From Limnoraphis robusta CS-951 (lineage in GTDB: Bacteria > Cyanobacteriota > Cyanobacteriia > Cyanobacteriales > Microcoleaceae): 23,938 nucleotides of DNA. Numbering within the stretch: position 1 is the first letter of the stretch; the number at the start of each line of letters is the position of its first letter. The notes below the pieces were generated by a model that had not been told where the DNA came from, did not search any database, and saw only the letters and a program-made list of their open reading frames with translations. Positions 14,787 through 23,658 of the stretch are shown here, piece after piece. Location: assembly GCF_000972705.2 (NCBI RefSeq), contig NZ_LATL02000118.1, forward strand, positions 1-23,938, read 5' to 3'. A program made the translations under genes and the position numbers.

Positions 14787-17700
14787 TTATTTATTGTCTG
14801 CTGTAGTATTAATCTCACTCGACATATAGCTACAGAACCAGGCGAGAGAGTCATAGTCATCGCCCAGTGAAATACATACGGTTTTGATTATATGTTTATG
14901 AAATTCTTCGGCTTGACTAAACGTGTCGAATATTATATCTAATCTTTCAGGATTTCTTTTTCCAATTAACTCGATTATATTGTGACAGAGAATTGGAATC
15001 ATATAGTCAGGCTTGATTTTTTTTGCTTGATTTACTGGTGTCCTATTGGAGTTGGGCAAGGTTAAGCGTAACATCATCAAAGCTTCCCCTTGATACTCTT
15101 GCGAATTGATTAATGTCATTAAAGTTGATTCAAAATTATCCGATCCGAGCTTAACACTTACTCTCGCTATATTATCTTGACAGGATTCAAATTCATTTTC
15201 TGAAGCACCTATATTAATAACCAAGGCTCGAATATAAAGCTTCAAAGCTTCGATCAGATTATTTTGGTATTCTACAGCACGTCCCCAATCTTTTAATGAG
15301 TATCTAGTCAGTTGCCAATTGTGTATATTTGTAGCTATCTCAAAAGCTTTTCTAGAATAACTTTCAGCTTCCTTGTATTTCTTTTGTTCAAAAGCTAATC
15401 TACCCAACTCATATAAAGTAGCAGCTATAGAATAATCATTTCCAGGTAAGTCTTCAAAAATTTGTAATGCTTGTTCATAAAGTTTTTGGGTTTGACTCCA
15501 GTTTTTTAGTTTTTCTAATAATCTTGCTTTCGTCAGTAGAACTTCTGCTATTTTCTGAAAATCACCAAAATCAGAATAAATACGAGAAGCTTTTTCTAAA
15601 TTTTTCAATGCTTTGTCAATATCACCTTGTTGTTCGGCTAGCAAAGCTAGTTGATAATAATCAATGGCAGATCTATAAAAATTACCGTTGCTTTCCTTTA
15701 GATGACAAGCTCTATAGTAGTATCTTTCTGCTTTTTTATATTCACCTTTTAAAAAGGCTATATTCCCAATCTGATGATACATCGAAGAAACTTTATCAAA
15801 GTTGTGATTACTTAAATAAATATAAAGAGCCTGGTAATAAGATCGATTTGCCTTGTCAAAATTTCTTATTCTTTGTTCGTAACATCCTAATCTTTCATTA
15901 ATTTCTGCTATTATTTGATCCGTTTGATATTTTGAAGAATCTAAAGTTTCACAAAGTAAGATATTTTTAATGTTATGTAACTTTTCTACTAATTCTATTG
16001 TCTCTGAAGTTCGTCCTATATCCTCAGCATCTTCTAGAAGAATATAAATCCAAAGATCTACAGCATCTTCTCCATGTAACTTGACCTCTGAGAACTCCCG
16101 ACCAATAGTATTCATAATTTTATATTTTAAGCTTTTAGACTCAGCAAGGCGACCGCTTCGCCCATAAACTGTTATTAATATTTGAGCAATTTGTTGGACA
16201 AATTCCCAATTCTGTTCATGTATTAATATCTGTAGAGCTTTCAGAAGATTAGGTTCTTGGATCAAAACATTACTCAATGCGGATTGATAACTAGAATCAA
16301 GTTCTTCAATAAGAAGATAGTTGGCAAAATAGGCATAGAATTTAATAAGATTTTTTTCTAATTCGTTCACTTTTTCTAATGAACTAATCTTGAGCAATCG
16401 CCGACGTAAATACCAAGGTAAAGTTGGAGAAATTTTAAAGATATACTTAAAGATAGACTCATCTTTGTATTCTAGAGTTATGTACAATGACGGAGCGACT
16501 TGAATAACTTCTCGGTTGAATTTTTCTAAAATCCCAACATTAACAGCTTCTTGTAACACATTTATCCTCTCATCTTCTCCTAAAATTTCACCAAAGATAG
16601 CATTATATGTTGGTGCATATGACGAAAAACCGTGCAGTGAATTTATATCTACTCGTTTTGAGAAAAATGCCAAGAAGGGTAAATGCTGACGAGTGCGATC
16701 GCTTAATCGACTAAAGGCATAATCTAACGCAACAGTTATAGACTTATCTCGACCCTCCTCTTCTGTTCCCTCAAACAAGTCTAACCCGAGTCGTAATGCT
16801 TCTATAATCTGCATCGGATGCTGAGTTTTTAAGTGAGGTAAAACCACACGCAATGAAAACGGGTGTCCTCCTAAAAGTTGCAGTAACTCTGAGTATTCCT
16901 GGGGAAGATTCTCTAAATCAACCTCAACTCTTTGCACAATCTTTTCTGCTAACTCCTCCGTATCCCGTTGAGAAAGTTCACTTAAGACTAACGACTGATA
17001 TTTATAATCTAACCAACTCTCTTCATGCCGACTGGTAATTAAAATCCAAGACATTCCTCCCTGTAAATCCTGAATAAATTGCTTCAGGTTTTCTCGTTCA
17101 TCAGAAGTTAAAATCGGTTCATTTCCTTTGGGAAAACCTGCAACTAGCTCAAAGTTATCCCAAATGAGTAAGCAAGGATGAGTTCGCAAATATTCAAGTA
17201 CCTTTGTCTGTTGTTCTTCTATCAATAATTGAGAAAATTGACTGCCCCATAATATCCTACCAATTTGATTGACAACCGAACTTAATCCTGAACCGTATTC
17301 AAAGGAAGTAAAGAAAATTCCCCCCGCACGTTCTTGAGTTTCAGATAACCATTGAGCAAAACCAATTGCTAGTTCTGTTTTACCAATTCCCCCTAAACCC
17401 TTGAGTAAACAAACATTATTCTTACGAAAAGCTCGTTCTAGGCGTAAAAGGTCAAAGTCTCGACCAACAAAGCCATAAGTTCCTTCCTCTGGTACATTAA
17501 TTGTTTCGGCTTGCGGCTTACTACTTTCTCCCCTGACTTGAGGTGTGAATAGGGTGTAATCTTCCTGTTGGTAAAGCACGGGAACTAACCAATCTTTTAA
17601 GGGCTTATTTCCTTTTGGACTGGGACGTAAGGGCTTATTAATAAGGACATTTCGAGCCGATGTAACTGCGGAACTGAGACTAACTCCAGTAGCAAGTTGT

Positions 17701-18653
17701 CGATAGAGTTCCCCCATAAAATACTTAACTGCTTCAGCATAAACGGTATAAGCCATCGCCACCACGCCCTTGGCTCCAGACAAAATTAACTGTGTTGCGA
17801 CTGAAGAAAATGTTTCTTCTTTTTCTTGAGCAGACTTGCACGCATTTAATACAAACAAAGGTACACCACAATTAGCTAATTTTTGAGCAATTGGGTGTGC
17901 TGAAATGTTTTGACGTGTACCGAAATCATTCTCAAAAATCAGTTCTCCTTGACCTTTATCATTGATAGTTCCATGTCCGTCAAAATGAACAATATGATAG
18001 AATCCTATGTTAGCATTTAGTTCTGACTCAAGTTGCTTGAACGTTGGGGGACGCAAAACCTTTAGGTTAACTGAGTTGCCAATGGGTTTCAATGCCTCCA
18101 AAATAGGACGTGCAACGGTACGGAAACCCACATCTTCTTTACAAGGTCGGGCAATAACCAGTAATATATTTAATTGTTTTTGAGACTGTTGTACAGGATT
18201 AGCGGTTATTGTTTGTGCTGATTTAACCTGACGATATATTCCTGCTAGACAGGGTACAAGAAATTGATGTTCTGGAGAATATAGCAATTCCCAAGGTAGA
18301 TTGAGAAAAGTTGGGTTGTCTGAGACAATAACAATTTGGCACTGTTCTAGTCCTTGGCTAACAGCATTCTGAAAAAGTTCCCAGGCTTCATTACAACTAC
18401 AAAATGTTAATTCAAAGAGTTTTTCACCCCAAACCTGAAACTGTTGCTCAATATTTACTGCTTCCTCTGGATAAATTCCGTAGGGATATCTGAGATAATC
18501 TTCTAGATACCAACGTAACTTTTCTAAGGTTTCAGGCTCAAATGGATAATCAAAAGGAACTGATGGTGCAACCTGTGCTGCTATTTGTCTATATTGCCAA
18601 GAGACTTGGAGAGAATTGTTACTGTGGCGAATGAATAACTTATTTTTTTTCAT
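14787..18653 (-). CDS. CHAT protease - NB-ARC NTPase - TPR protein (STAND)
   Basis: This 1288-residue protein has three regions. Residues about 100-370 are a CHAT caspase-like peptidase with catalytic His227 in HIVHFDGHGTI and Cys272 in FVLNACKSAQ. Residues about 395-640 are an NB-ARC/STAND NTPase: Walker A GLGGIGKTE (Lys425), Walker B LLIWDNFE (Asp499), Arg542 in ITSRHEES and the GGHPFSL motif near 595. A winged-helix-like part follows. TPR-type helical repeats (about 930-1170) come last, e.g. GEYKKAERYYYRA, KNWSQTQKLYEQALQIF and KKYKEAESYSRKAFEIA. In known STAND proteins the repeats sense a trigger, the NTPase oligomerises and the effector is activated. A proteolytic defence or cell-death role is inferred; the trigger and substrate are unknown. 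The start ATG 18653 is divergent from the GT39 gene across about 120 bp. All key residues are present. Confidence 0.93.
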   Translation of the reverse strand: MKKNKLFIRHSNNSLQVSWQYRQIAAQVAPSVPFDYPFEPETLEKLRWYLEDYLRYPYGIYPEEAVNIEQQFQVWGEKLFELTFCSCNEAWELFQNAVSQGLEQCQIVIVSDNPTFLNLPWELLYSPEHQFLVPCLAGIYRQVKSAQTITANPVQQSQKQLNILLVIARPCKEDVGFRTVARPILEALKPIGNSVNLKVLRPPTFKQLESELNANIGFYHIVHFDGHGTINDKGQGELIFENDFGTRQNISAHPIAQKLANCGVPLFVLNACKSAQEKEETFSSVATQLILSGAKGVVAMAYTVYAEAVKYFMGELYRQLATGVSLSSAVTSARNVLINKPLRPSPKGNKPLKDWLVPVLYQQEDYTLFTPQVRGESSKPQAETINVPEEGTYGFVGRDFDLLRLERAFRKNNVCLLKGLGGIGKTELAIGFAQWLSETQERAGGIFFTSFEYGSGLSSVVNQIGRILWGSQFSQLLIEEQQTKVLEYLRTHPCLLIWDNFELVAGFPKGNEPILTSDERENLKQFIQDLQGGMSWILITSRHEESWLDYKYQSLVLSELSQRDTEELAEKIVQRVEVDLENLPQEYSELLQLLGGHPFSLRVVLPHLKTQHPMQIIEALRLGLDLFEGTEEEGRDKSITVALDYAFSRLSDRTRQHLPFLAFFSKRVDINSLHGFSSYAPTYNAIFGEILGEDERINVLQEAVNVGILEKFNREVIQVAPSLYITLEYKDESIFKYIFKISPTLPWYLRRRLLKISSLEKVNELEKNLIKFYAYFANYLLIEELDSSYQSALSNVLIQEPNLLKALQILIHEQNWEFVQQIAQILITVYGRSGRLAESKSLKYKIMNTIGREFSEVKLHGEDAVDLWIYILLEDAEDIGRTSETIELVEKLHNIKNILLCETLDSSKYQTDQIIAEINERLGCYEQRIRNFDKANRSYYQALYIYLSNHNFDKVSSMYHQIGNIAFLKGEYKKAERYYYRACHLKESNGNFYRSAIDYYQLALLAEQQGDIDKALKNLEKASRIYSDFGDFQKIAEVLLTKARLLEKLKNWSQTQKLYEQALQIFEDLPGNDYSIAATLYELGRLAFEQKKYKEAESYSRKAFEIATNIHNWQLTRYSLKDWGRAVEYQNNLIEALKLYIRALVINIGASENEFESCQDNIARVSVKLGSDNFESTLMTLINSQEYQGEALMMLRLTLPNSNRTPVNQAKKIKPDYMIPILCHNIIELIGKRNPERLDIIFDTFSQAEEFHKHIIKTVCISLGDDYDSLAWFCSYMSSEINTTADNK

Positions 18654-18772
18654 CTTTGCTTCCCAAAACCCCGATTAGTCCTATATGATTCTAGCTTAGT
18701 GCTATGTACGGTTTTCTCGCCTTTTGTCCTATTTACTTTAATCAATAATTCTTCTCTTAGAAACTCAACCTT

Positions 18773-20359
18773 ATGAAAAATAAGATTTTATTGAAACATC
18801 GGTTAAGAACAATAATCTTAATTTGTCTGTTGGTTGGCATTGGTTTTCGGTTTTTCAATCTCGGTCACAAAGTTTATTGGTATGATGAAGTTCAAACGTC
18901 TTTTAGAATTTCAGGCTATACCCAAGAAGACTTTTTTCAACAAGTTTATATTGGTTGGCCTGATACGGTGGAACATTTACTCAATATTTATCAATATCCT
19001 ACCCCGGAACGCAGCTTACAGGATTCTTTTCAAGCTTTAACTAAACATCCCGAACATTCTCCTCTTTATTTTCTCTCGGCTCGGTTTTGGATGCAAACAT
19101 TTAGTCATTCTGTTACCACAATTAGAACTTTATCGGCTTTGATTAGTTTACTCATTTTTCCGGCTATTTATTGGCTGTGTTGGGAGTTGTTTCAGTCGGT
19201 GTCTGTGAGTTGGGTGGCGATGGCTATTGTCGCGATTTCTCCCTTTCACCTTCTCTATGCTCAAGAAGCCAGAGCTTATAGTCTTTGGGCTGTGACAATT
19301 TTACTCTCTAGTGCGGCTTTATTGCAAGCTTTACGAATGAGTCAAACTGAAAAATCTCTAAAGCCTCAGATTTTACATTGGGGAATTTATACGCTTACCG
19401 TTGCTTTAGGATTATACAGTCATTTATTCTCTATTTTTGTTTGTTTCGGACATGGCGTTTATGTTATTCTGACTTCAACCTGGCGAAAACGAAAGTTTCT
19501 TTTTTCTTATAGTCTTTCCAGTTTTATTGGCTTGTTAATGTTCACCCCTTGGCTGTTTATTTTTGTTCAAAACTTAGAATTTTTTCTCAAAAATACAGAA
19601 TCTAGGCTCGTTCCCAGGCCTGATTTACCGTTATATTGGCTATTAAGTTTAAATCGTATTTTCTTCGATCTCAATCAAGGAATTAGTTGGCTAAATCCGA
19701 CTTTGTATTTAACTTTGGCTTTAACGATTTACGCCCTTTATTTTTTAATCAAAACTACACCTCAAAAGGTTTGGTTATTCATTCTTGCTTTAATTGGAGT
19801 GCCAGGAATGGCTTTAATTTTGCCTGATATTCTTTTGGGGGGAAGAGGTTCAACGATTACGCGGTATGCAATGCCTTGTTATTTAGGGATTCAAGTATCA
19901 GTCGCTTATCTGTTTACTCAAAAAATGACTAATTTTATTCCTGATACTCCACACAAAAAACGGTGGAAATGGATTTTTTATACTCTTGTTTTTAGTGGAA
20001 TATTATCTTGTACTGTCAGTTCTATTTATCCCGTTTGGTGGCACAAAAGTCATGCCAAAAGTCGAGATATTCCCGAGGCGGCTAAAATCATTAATCAATC
20101 AGCATCTCCGCTTGTTATTAGTGATGAAGAACCGGGCAGAATTATGTCTTTACTTCATCAACTTAACCCCAATGTTACAGTTCAATTAATGGCAGGATCT
20201 CAAGTTCCGGTACTGCCAAAATTAGAACCCTTTAGTGATGTTTTGTTATACCGTCCAACGGGAAAATTAATCGAGGGAATGGAAAAAATCTATAACGTTA
20301 AAGTTGAAAAACCCTATGAAACCAGTTGGGTGAGAAAAGTTGTATTTCCGCAAAAATAA
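18773..20359 (+). CDS. GT39-like (PMT/ArnT-type) membrane glycosyltransferase
   Basis: This 528-residue protein has about ten hydrophobic helices (first at 13-25, LRTIILICLLVGIGF). The first periplasmic loop carries YWYDEVQT (Asp38-Glu39), the catalytic acidic pair of GT-C enzymes. KHPEHSPLYFLSARFW (91-106) and SPFHLLYAQEARAYSLW (156-172) are hallmarks of the GT39/ArnT group. Such enzymes move a sugar from polyprenyl phosphate to protein or lipid on the outer face of the cytoplasmic membrane. The GT2-GtrA product (9126-10352) could supply the donor. The C-terminal soluble part (about 430-528) is probably periplasmic. The ATG at 18773 is the first in frame. The gene ends at a strong terminator hairpin (20367-20399). 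Confidence 0.88.
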   Translation: MKNKILLKHRLRTIILICLLVGIGFRFFNLGHKVYWYDEVQTSFRISGYTQEDFFQQVYIGWPDTVEHLLNIYQYPTPERSLQDSFQALTKHPEHSPLYFLSARFWMQTFSHSVTTIRTLSALISLLIFPAIYWLCWELFQSVSVSWVAMAIVAISPFHLLYAQEARAYSLWAVTILLSSAALLQALRMSQTEKSLKPQILHWGIYTLTVALGLYSHLFSIFVCFGHGVYVILTSTWRKRKFLFSYSLSSFIGLLMFTPWLFIFVQNLEFFLKNTESRLVPRPDLPLYWLLSLNRIFFDLNQGISWLNPTLYLTLALTIYALYFLIKTTPQKVWLFILALIGVPGMALILPDILLGGRGSTITRYAMPCYLGIQVSVAYLFTQKMTNFIPDTPHKKRWKWIFYTLVFSGILSCTVSSIYPVWWHKSHAKSRDIPEAAKIINQSASPLVISDEEPGRIMSLLHQLNPNVTVQLMAGSQVPVLPKLEPFSDVLLYRPTGKLIEGMEKIYNVKVEKPYETSWVRKVVFPQK

Positions 20360-20366
20360 TAGGGTT

Positions 20367-20399
20367 AAAAACCCGGTTTCTTGGAGTTACCGGGTTTTT
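20367..20399. terminator. Bidirectional hairpin terminator
   Basis: AAAAACCCGGT at 20367-20377 pairs perfectly with ACCGGGTTTTT at 20389-20399 around an 11-base loop, with a T run at the 3' base on either strand. It sits between the convergent GT39 and folP genes. Its sequence is close to the 10928-10962 hairpin. Confidence 0.9.
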
Positions 20400-20405
20400 G
20401 AGGAA

Positions 20406-21260
20406 CTAAACCCGATAAATTGCATCCGCCACTCGACAAACATCAACCATTTCTTTGACATCGTGAACTCGTAAAATATCCCCTGAACCCACAATAGCAG
20501 CAACGCAAGCAGCAGCAGTTCCCCAAACTCGTTTTTGGGGGTCACTTTGGTTGAGAATATGACCAATAAAACTTTTCCGAGATGGCCCAATGAGTAGGGG
20601 AAAACCTAATGATCTTAATTTCGGTAATTGTCGGAGAATTTCTAAATTTTGTTCATAAGTTTTAGCAAATCCAATCCCTGGATCGAGTATAATATTATCA
20701 GGATAAATTCTGGCATTTTTACAGGCTTGAATTCGCTCTTGGAAAAACTGCAAAATTTCCCCAATTAAATCTTGATAATCGGTTAATTGTTGCATGGTTT
20801 TCGGCGTTCCGCGAATGTGCATCAACACAATGGGAACGCCTAACTTGCCGACAACTGATAAGATTTCCGGTTCAAAAGTAGCGCCAGAAATATCATTAAT
20901 TAAATCAGCCCCCGCTTCAATTGCCGCTTGTGCAACAGCCGCTCTTGTGGTATCAATAGAAAGGGGAATATTAGCCAACTCATTAGCTTGACTTCGCAGC
21001 AACTTTACAACCGGAATCACCCGGTTTAACTCTTCTTCTAGAGAAATTTGTTCAGAACCGGGACGAGTCGATTGACCGCCAATATCAATGATATCGACTC
21101 CCGCATCGACCATTTTTTTAGCTTGAATTAACGCAGTTTCTAACGTATTAAACTCTCCGCCATCACTAAAACTATCGGGTGTAACGTTCAAAACACCCAT
21201 AATATAGGTTCGTTTTCCCCACTCAAATTCTTTATTTTGTAGAATTAAATTTTCTGGCAT
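20406..21260 (-). CDS. folP: Dihydropteroate synthase
   Basis: This 284-residue protein joins p-aminobenzoate to 6-hydroxymethyl-7,8-dihydropterin diphosphate to make dihydropteroate in folate synthesis; it is the target of sulfonamides. It carries both DHPS signatures: IMGVLNVTPDSFSDGG (residues 20-35) and VDIIDIGGQSTRPGSE (55-70). Later motifs are GADLINDISG, ILDPGIGFAKTYEQN and IGPSRKSFIG, which form the pterin and phosphate sites. Length is normal and no key residue is missing. The ATG at 21260 is about 80 bp downstream of tpiA on the same strand. A hairpin sits in that gap, so co-transcription may be partial. Confidence 0.97.
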   Translation of the reverse strand: MPENLILQNKEFEWGKRTYIMGVLNVTPDSFSDGGEFNTLETALIQAKKMVDAGVDIIDIGGQSTRPGSEQISLEEELNRVIPVVKLLRSQANELANIPLSIDTTRAAVAQAAIEAGADLINDISGATFEPEILSVVGKLGVPIVLMHIRGTPKTMQQLTDYQDLIGEILQFFQERIQACKNARIYPDNIILDPGIGFAKTYEQNLEILRQLPKLRSLGFPLLIGPSRKSFIGHILNQSDPQKRVWGTAAACVAAIVGSGDILRVHDVKEMVDVCRVADAIYRV

Positions 21261-21286
21261 TTAAAACTTAATTGTGATAAAATGTT

Positions 21287-21323
21287 AATTGGGAACAGTT
21301 GCTCAACTTGACTATTCCCAATT
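21287..21323. terminator. Hairpin between tpiA and folP
   Basis: AATTGGGAA at 21287-21295 pairs perfectly with TTCCCAATT at 21315-21323. The 19-base loop contains a smaller inverted repeat (AGTT-GCTC-AACT). No clear T run follows on the minus strand, so it may attenuate tpiA transcription or stabilise a processed end instead of acting as a full terminator. Confidence 0.5.
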
Positions 21324-21341
21324 TTAATTTGCTTTCTCTTT

Positions 21342-22067
21342 TTACTGATAATTGACAATGCGAGCAAAACTTTCGGGTTTCAAACTAGCTCCCCCAACCA
21401 AAGCACCATCAATCTCAGGTTGAGCCATAATTTCATCAATATTTTCAGGTTTAACAGAGCCACCATACTGAATGGAAACATCAGGATTTTTCAACTTGCT
21501 GCGAATTAAACCAATGACTCGGTTGGCTTCTTCAGCCTCGCAAGTTTCTCCCGTTCCAATTGCCCAAATCGGTTCGTAAGCAATCACCAAATTCTTCTGA
21601 TCAATATCAACTAAATCTCCTTCCAACTGAGAGAAAATATGGGCTTCTGTTTCTCCAGCATCACGCTGCTGTTTGGTTTCTCCCACACATAAAATCGGTG
21701 TTAAACCATGACGTTGAGCTGCTTTGAGTCGGCGGTTAACTGTTTCGTCCGTTTCACCAAAATATTCTCGTCGTTCGCTATGGCCAACAATCGCATAACG
21801 CACCCCAATTTCCACTAACATGGGGCCGGAAATTTCACCTGTATAGGCACCGGAATCTTCCCAGTGGATATTTTGAGCGCCGAGTTTGATCCGACTGCCA
21901 TGCAAACTCTTGGACATCACCCACAAGGTTGTAAACGGCACACACAGCACAGTATCGAGATCATCAGGCGTTTCATCTAACTCGGTCATAAACCCCTGCA
22001 AAAACTCTTGGGCCTCTGCCTGGGTTTTAAACATTTTCCAGTTCCCGGCAATAATCTTTTTTCTCAC
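21342..22067 (-). CDS. tpiA: Triosephosphate isomerase (GTG start)
   Basis: This 241-residue TIM-barrel enzyme interconverts glyceraldehyde-3-phosphate and dihydroxyacetone phosphate in the Calvin cycle and glycolysis. Active-site residues are all present: Asn9 and Lys11 in IAGNWKMF, His96 in [14 protein letters not shown], and Glu165 in [13 protein letters not shown]. The phosphate-binding end is [11 protein letters not shown] and GALVGGASL. The start is GTG at 22067, because an in-frame TAA lies two codons upstream and [10 protein letters not shown] aligns with the family N-terminus. It is followed by folP. The region upstream (22068-22163) contains a heptamer repeat array. Confidence 0.97.
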   Translation of the reverse strand: MRKKIIAGNWKMFKTQAEAQEFLQGFMTELDETPDDLDTVLCVPFTTLWVMSKSLHGSRIKLGAQNIHWEDSGAYTGEISGPMLVEIGVRYAIVGHSERREYFGETDETVNRRLKAAQRHGLTPILCVGETKQQRDAGETEAHIFSQLEGDLVDIDQKNLVIAYEPIWAIGTGETCEAEEANRVIGLIRSKLKNPDVSIQYGGSVKPENIDEIMAQPEIDGALVGGASLKPESFARIVNYQ

Positions 22068-22144
22068 TGCTTAATCAATCAACTTCAGAACACAACAAAA
22101 TGCCAAACTCCAGTTTAAAGCGTTAGGGGACATTTTTACAGTTT

Positions 22145-22172
22145 ACTGGTCACTTGTGACTGTTCACTGACC
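22145..22172. repeat. Heptanucleotide tandem repeat (four units)
   Basis: ACTGGTC, ACTTGTG, ACTGTTC and ACTGACC follow in exact 7-bp register, the same type as 6633-6667. The array overlaps the stop codon (22166-22164) of the PCP_red gene, so it contributes the last bases of that gene. Confidence 0.7.
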
Positions 22173-22349
22173 AAACTCTAACCTCGCTTTTTCCACCAGT
22201 TCGACTGTTACCACATCTTGCTCGGCTTCACGAGCGAGTTGTTCAATCCGCTTACGAGCTTGCGATCGCACAAAATACGGAATATTCTTAAGTTTAGCTT
22301 TCGCTTCTGGCATCCATTGGAGATCATCTAGAAAATCATCATTGGACAT
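22164..22349 (-). CDS. PCP_red family protein (light-independent protochlorophyllide reductase-type C-terminal domain)
   Basis: This 61-residue protein consists of almost nothing but a PCP_red domain: [16 protein letters not shown], then [14 protein letters not shown] and [14 protein letters not shown]. The domain is known at the C-terminus of ChlB, the DPOR catalytic subunit, and as small free-standing proteins in cyanobacteria. The free-standing form probably binds or shields a tetrapyrrole or assists the reductase; its exact role is not established to my knowledge. The start ATG 22349 is close to the upstream alpha/beta hydrolase gene (70 bp), with tandem GTCAG-type repeats between them. 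The 3' end lies in a heptamer repeat. Confidence 0.85.
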   Translation of the reverse strand: MSNDDFLDDLQWMPEAKAKLKNIPYFVRSQARKRIEQLAREAEQDVVTVELVEKARLEFGQ

Positions 22350-22419
22350 CGTTAACTAGCGGTGAATAGGACAAGAGTTCGGGGTCAGTGATCAGGTCAG
22401 TCAGGTGTCAGTTTGGCGA

Positions 22420-23319
22420 TCATGCTAAAACATTAAGCAAGTGTCGAATTAGAGCAACCATAGTGGATGGTTCTTCTAAGTGGGGAGTCAAACCAACATC
22501 TTCTAGACGTTGAAAAACTTTAATCGCCTGCGGGTTGAGATTAGCCAAGCGTTGTCCGATTTCTGGACTGGTAAACTCAGATTTTTCTCCCCAAATTATA
22601 GCAGTTGGAGTGGTAAGCTGATCGATATACAGAGATAAATCAAAACACAAATCACCCCGTACAAAAGAAAGAGCCGCGTATTCAGCATTAGGTTGTACAG
22701 AAGATTCGAGATAAGCTTCAACAATCTCGGGATAAACTCGGTTAGAACGGGCAAACTGACGTTCTTCTAAAAAGGCTCTAATTCCTGCACTATTGGCCAC
22801 ACCTGTGTTGTAGATAATCCGATCTAAGATGGGAGTTTTGACCAGTTGAGCAAAGAAGCTATTACGATAATTTTCGCCGAAATCAGACAAACCCGAAGGA
22901 GTCGTCAAGATTAAAGATTTAAACAGCTCAGGCCGTTCAATCGCGGCTCGAATGGTAAAAGCTGCCGTTAAGGAAGAAGCAATAACAGGGGTTGCGGAAT
23001 CACAAGTTTGTTCAAGAAACTCAATAATCGTCGTGATGTAGTCCTGAATATTATAGTCTCGGGCTGGATGTTCTGAGCGTCCCCAACCGATTAAATCCGG
23101 GGCCAAAATCTGGTATTCCCCCGCAAAGGCGGGATAAACTTTTGACCATTCATAGGCCGAAGAACCCCCCCCAAAACCATGCAAAAACACCAACTTGGGT
23201 AAATCTTCGATCGCAGGGGTTTCTAAGGGCAACCAAGATAACTCAAGGGCTGTGTAGTAGACCATCCTTCCGAGTGAGGTAACGATGGAACGTTGCTCAA
23301 AGCCACGGGGCAGAAACAT
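22420..23319 (-). CDS. Alpha/beta-hydrolase fold protein
   Basis: This 299-residue protein has the oxyanion-hole motif FLHGFGGGSSAYEW (45-58), the strand-turn APDLIGWGRSEHP and a nucleophile elbow VIASSLTAA with probable Ser116. The usual Gly-x-Ser-x-Gly is replaced by Ala-Ser-Ser-Leu-Thr. The catalytic His is probably His280 in GLTPHLEEPS. The acid is unclear, since the expected Asp after IWGEK is Ser with Glu next. Substrate is unknown; esterases, haloalkane dehalogenase-like and lipase-like proteins share this layout. The ATG at 23319 follows AGAGG at a good distance. It may be first in a run of minus-strand genes with PCP_red and tpiA. Confidence 0.88.
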   Translation of the reverse strand: MFLPRGFEQRSIVTSLGRMVYYTALELSWLPLETPAIEDLPKLVFLHGFGGGSSAYEWSKVYPAFAGEYQILAPDLIGWGRSEHPARDYNIQDYITTIIEFLEQTCDSATPVIASSLTAAFTIRAAIERPELFKSLILTTPSGLSDFGENYRNSFFAQLVKTPILDRIIYNTGVANSAGIRAFLEERQFARSNRVYPEIVEAYLESSVQPNAEYAALSFVRGDLCFDLSLYIDQLTTPTAIIWGEKSEFTSPEIGQRLANLNPQAIKVFQRLEDVGLTPHLEEPSTMVALIRHLLNVLA

Positions 23320-23400
23320 AAAAAACCTCTATCAATCTAGATTCACAACGAGAGCGATCGCCAAAAGCAGCTATATACAAAAAACTTTACTTCGTCAACT

Positions 23401-23448
23401 GCTGCGTGGACTTGTCCCCGCAGCTTGTAACTAACCAGTAGAACTGGT
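23401..23448 (-). ncRNA. Right-end hairpins of an IS200/IS605-type element (possible omega-RNA 3' part)
   Basis: GCTGCG...CGCAGC (23401-23424, with an inner GGAC/GTCC pairing) and ACCAGT-AGA-ACTGGT (23434-23448) form two hairpins at the 3' end of the tnpB fragment; the second overlaps its stop codon. In IS200/IS605 elements the right end is structured, overlaps the tnpB 3' end and gives rise to the omega (reRNA) guide. The exact right cleavage site is not certain but should lie near 23385-23400. Confidence 0.5.
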
Positions 23449-23658
23449 CGAAACATAGGGCGCATTGACTGACGCCTGCTCTACCGACTCGCTGGGAGCA
23501 GTAGAGAGAATATAGTCATCCCGAATATTCATGGATGCGTTGATATCGGCGTGAGCCTTGAATCCACAAGTTTTACAGTGAAATCGAGACTTATGCCGAT
23601 TGGTGCTGTGGCGCTGCTTGCAACGGCTGCACTTCTGGGAAGTATATCGAGCATCCAC
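23431..23658 (-). pseudogene. tnpB: 5'-truncated tnpB (OrfB, IS200/IS605 family): zinc-finger and last RuvC segment
   Basis: The remaining 75 codons encode the C-terminal part of TnpB: VDARYTSQKCSRC followed by FHCKTCGFKAHADINASMNI. The four cysteines (Cys10, 13, 28, 31) form the zinc finger, and Asp38 in ADINAS is the third RuvC catalytic residue. The wedge, REC and first RuvC segments are missing, so the protein cannot be an active nuclease. The frame could begin at GTG 23658, but that codon is simply the first tnpB codon after the foreign right end that abuts it. TnpB is an RNA-guided DNA nuclease that helps keep its element in place. This copy is a remnant. Confidence 0.85.

Noticed and set aside
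15467..15901. 144-aa plus-strand frame inside the CHAT gene
   Set aside because: Antisense to the TPR-encoding region; its Leu/Phe-rich sequence is a by-product of the A/T-rich helical repeats on the other strand.
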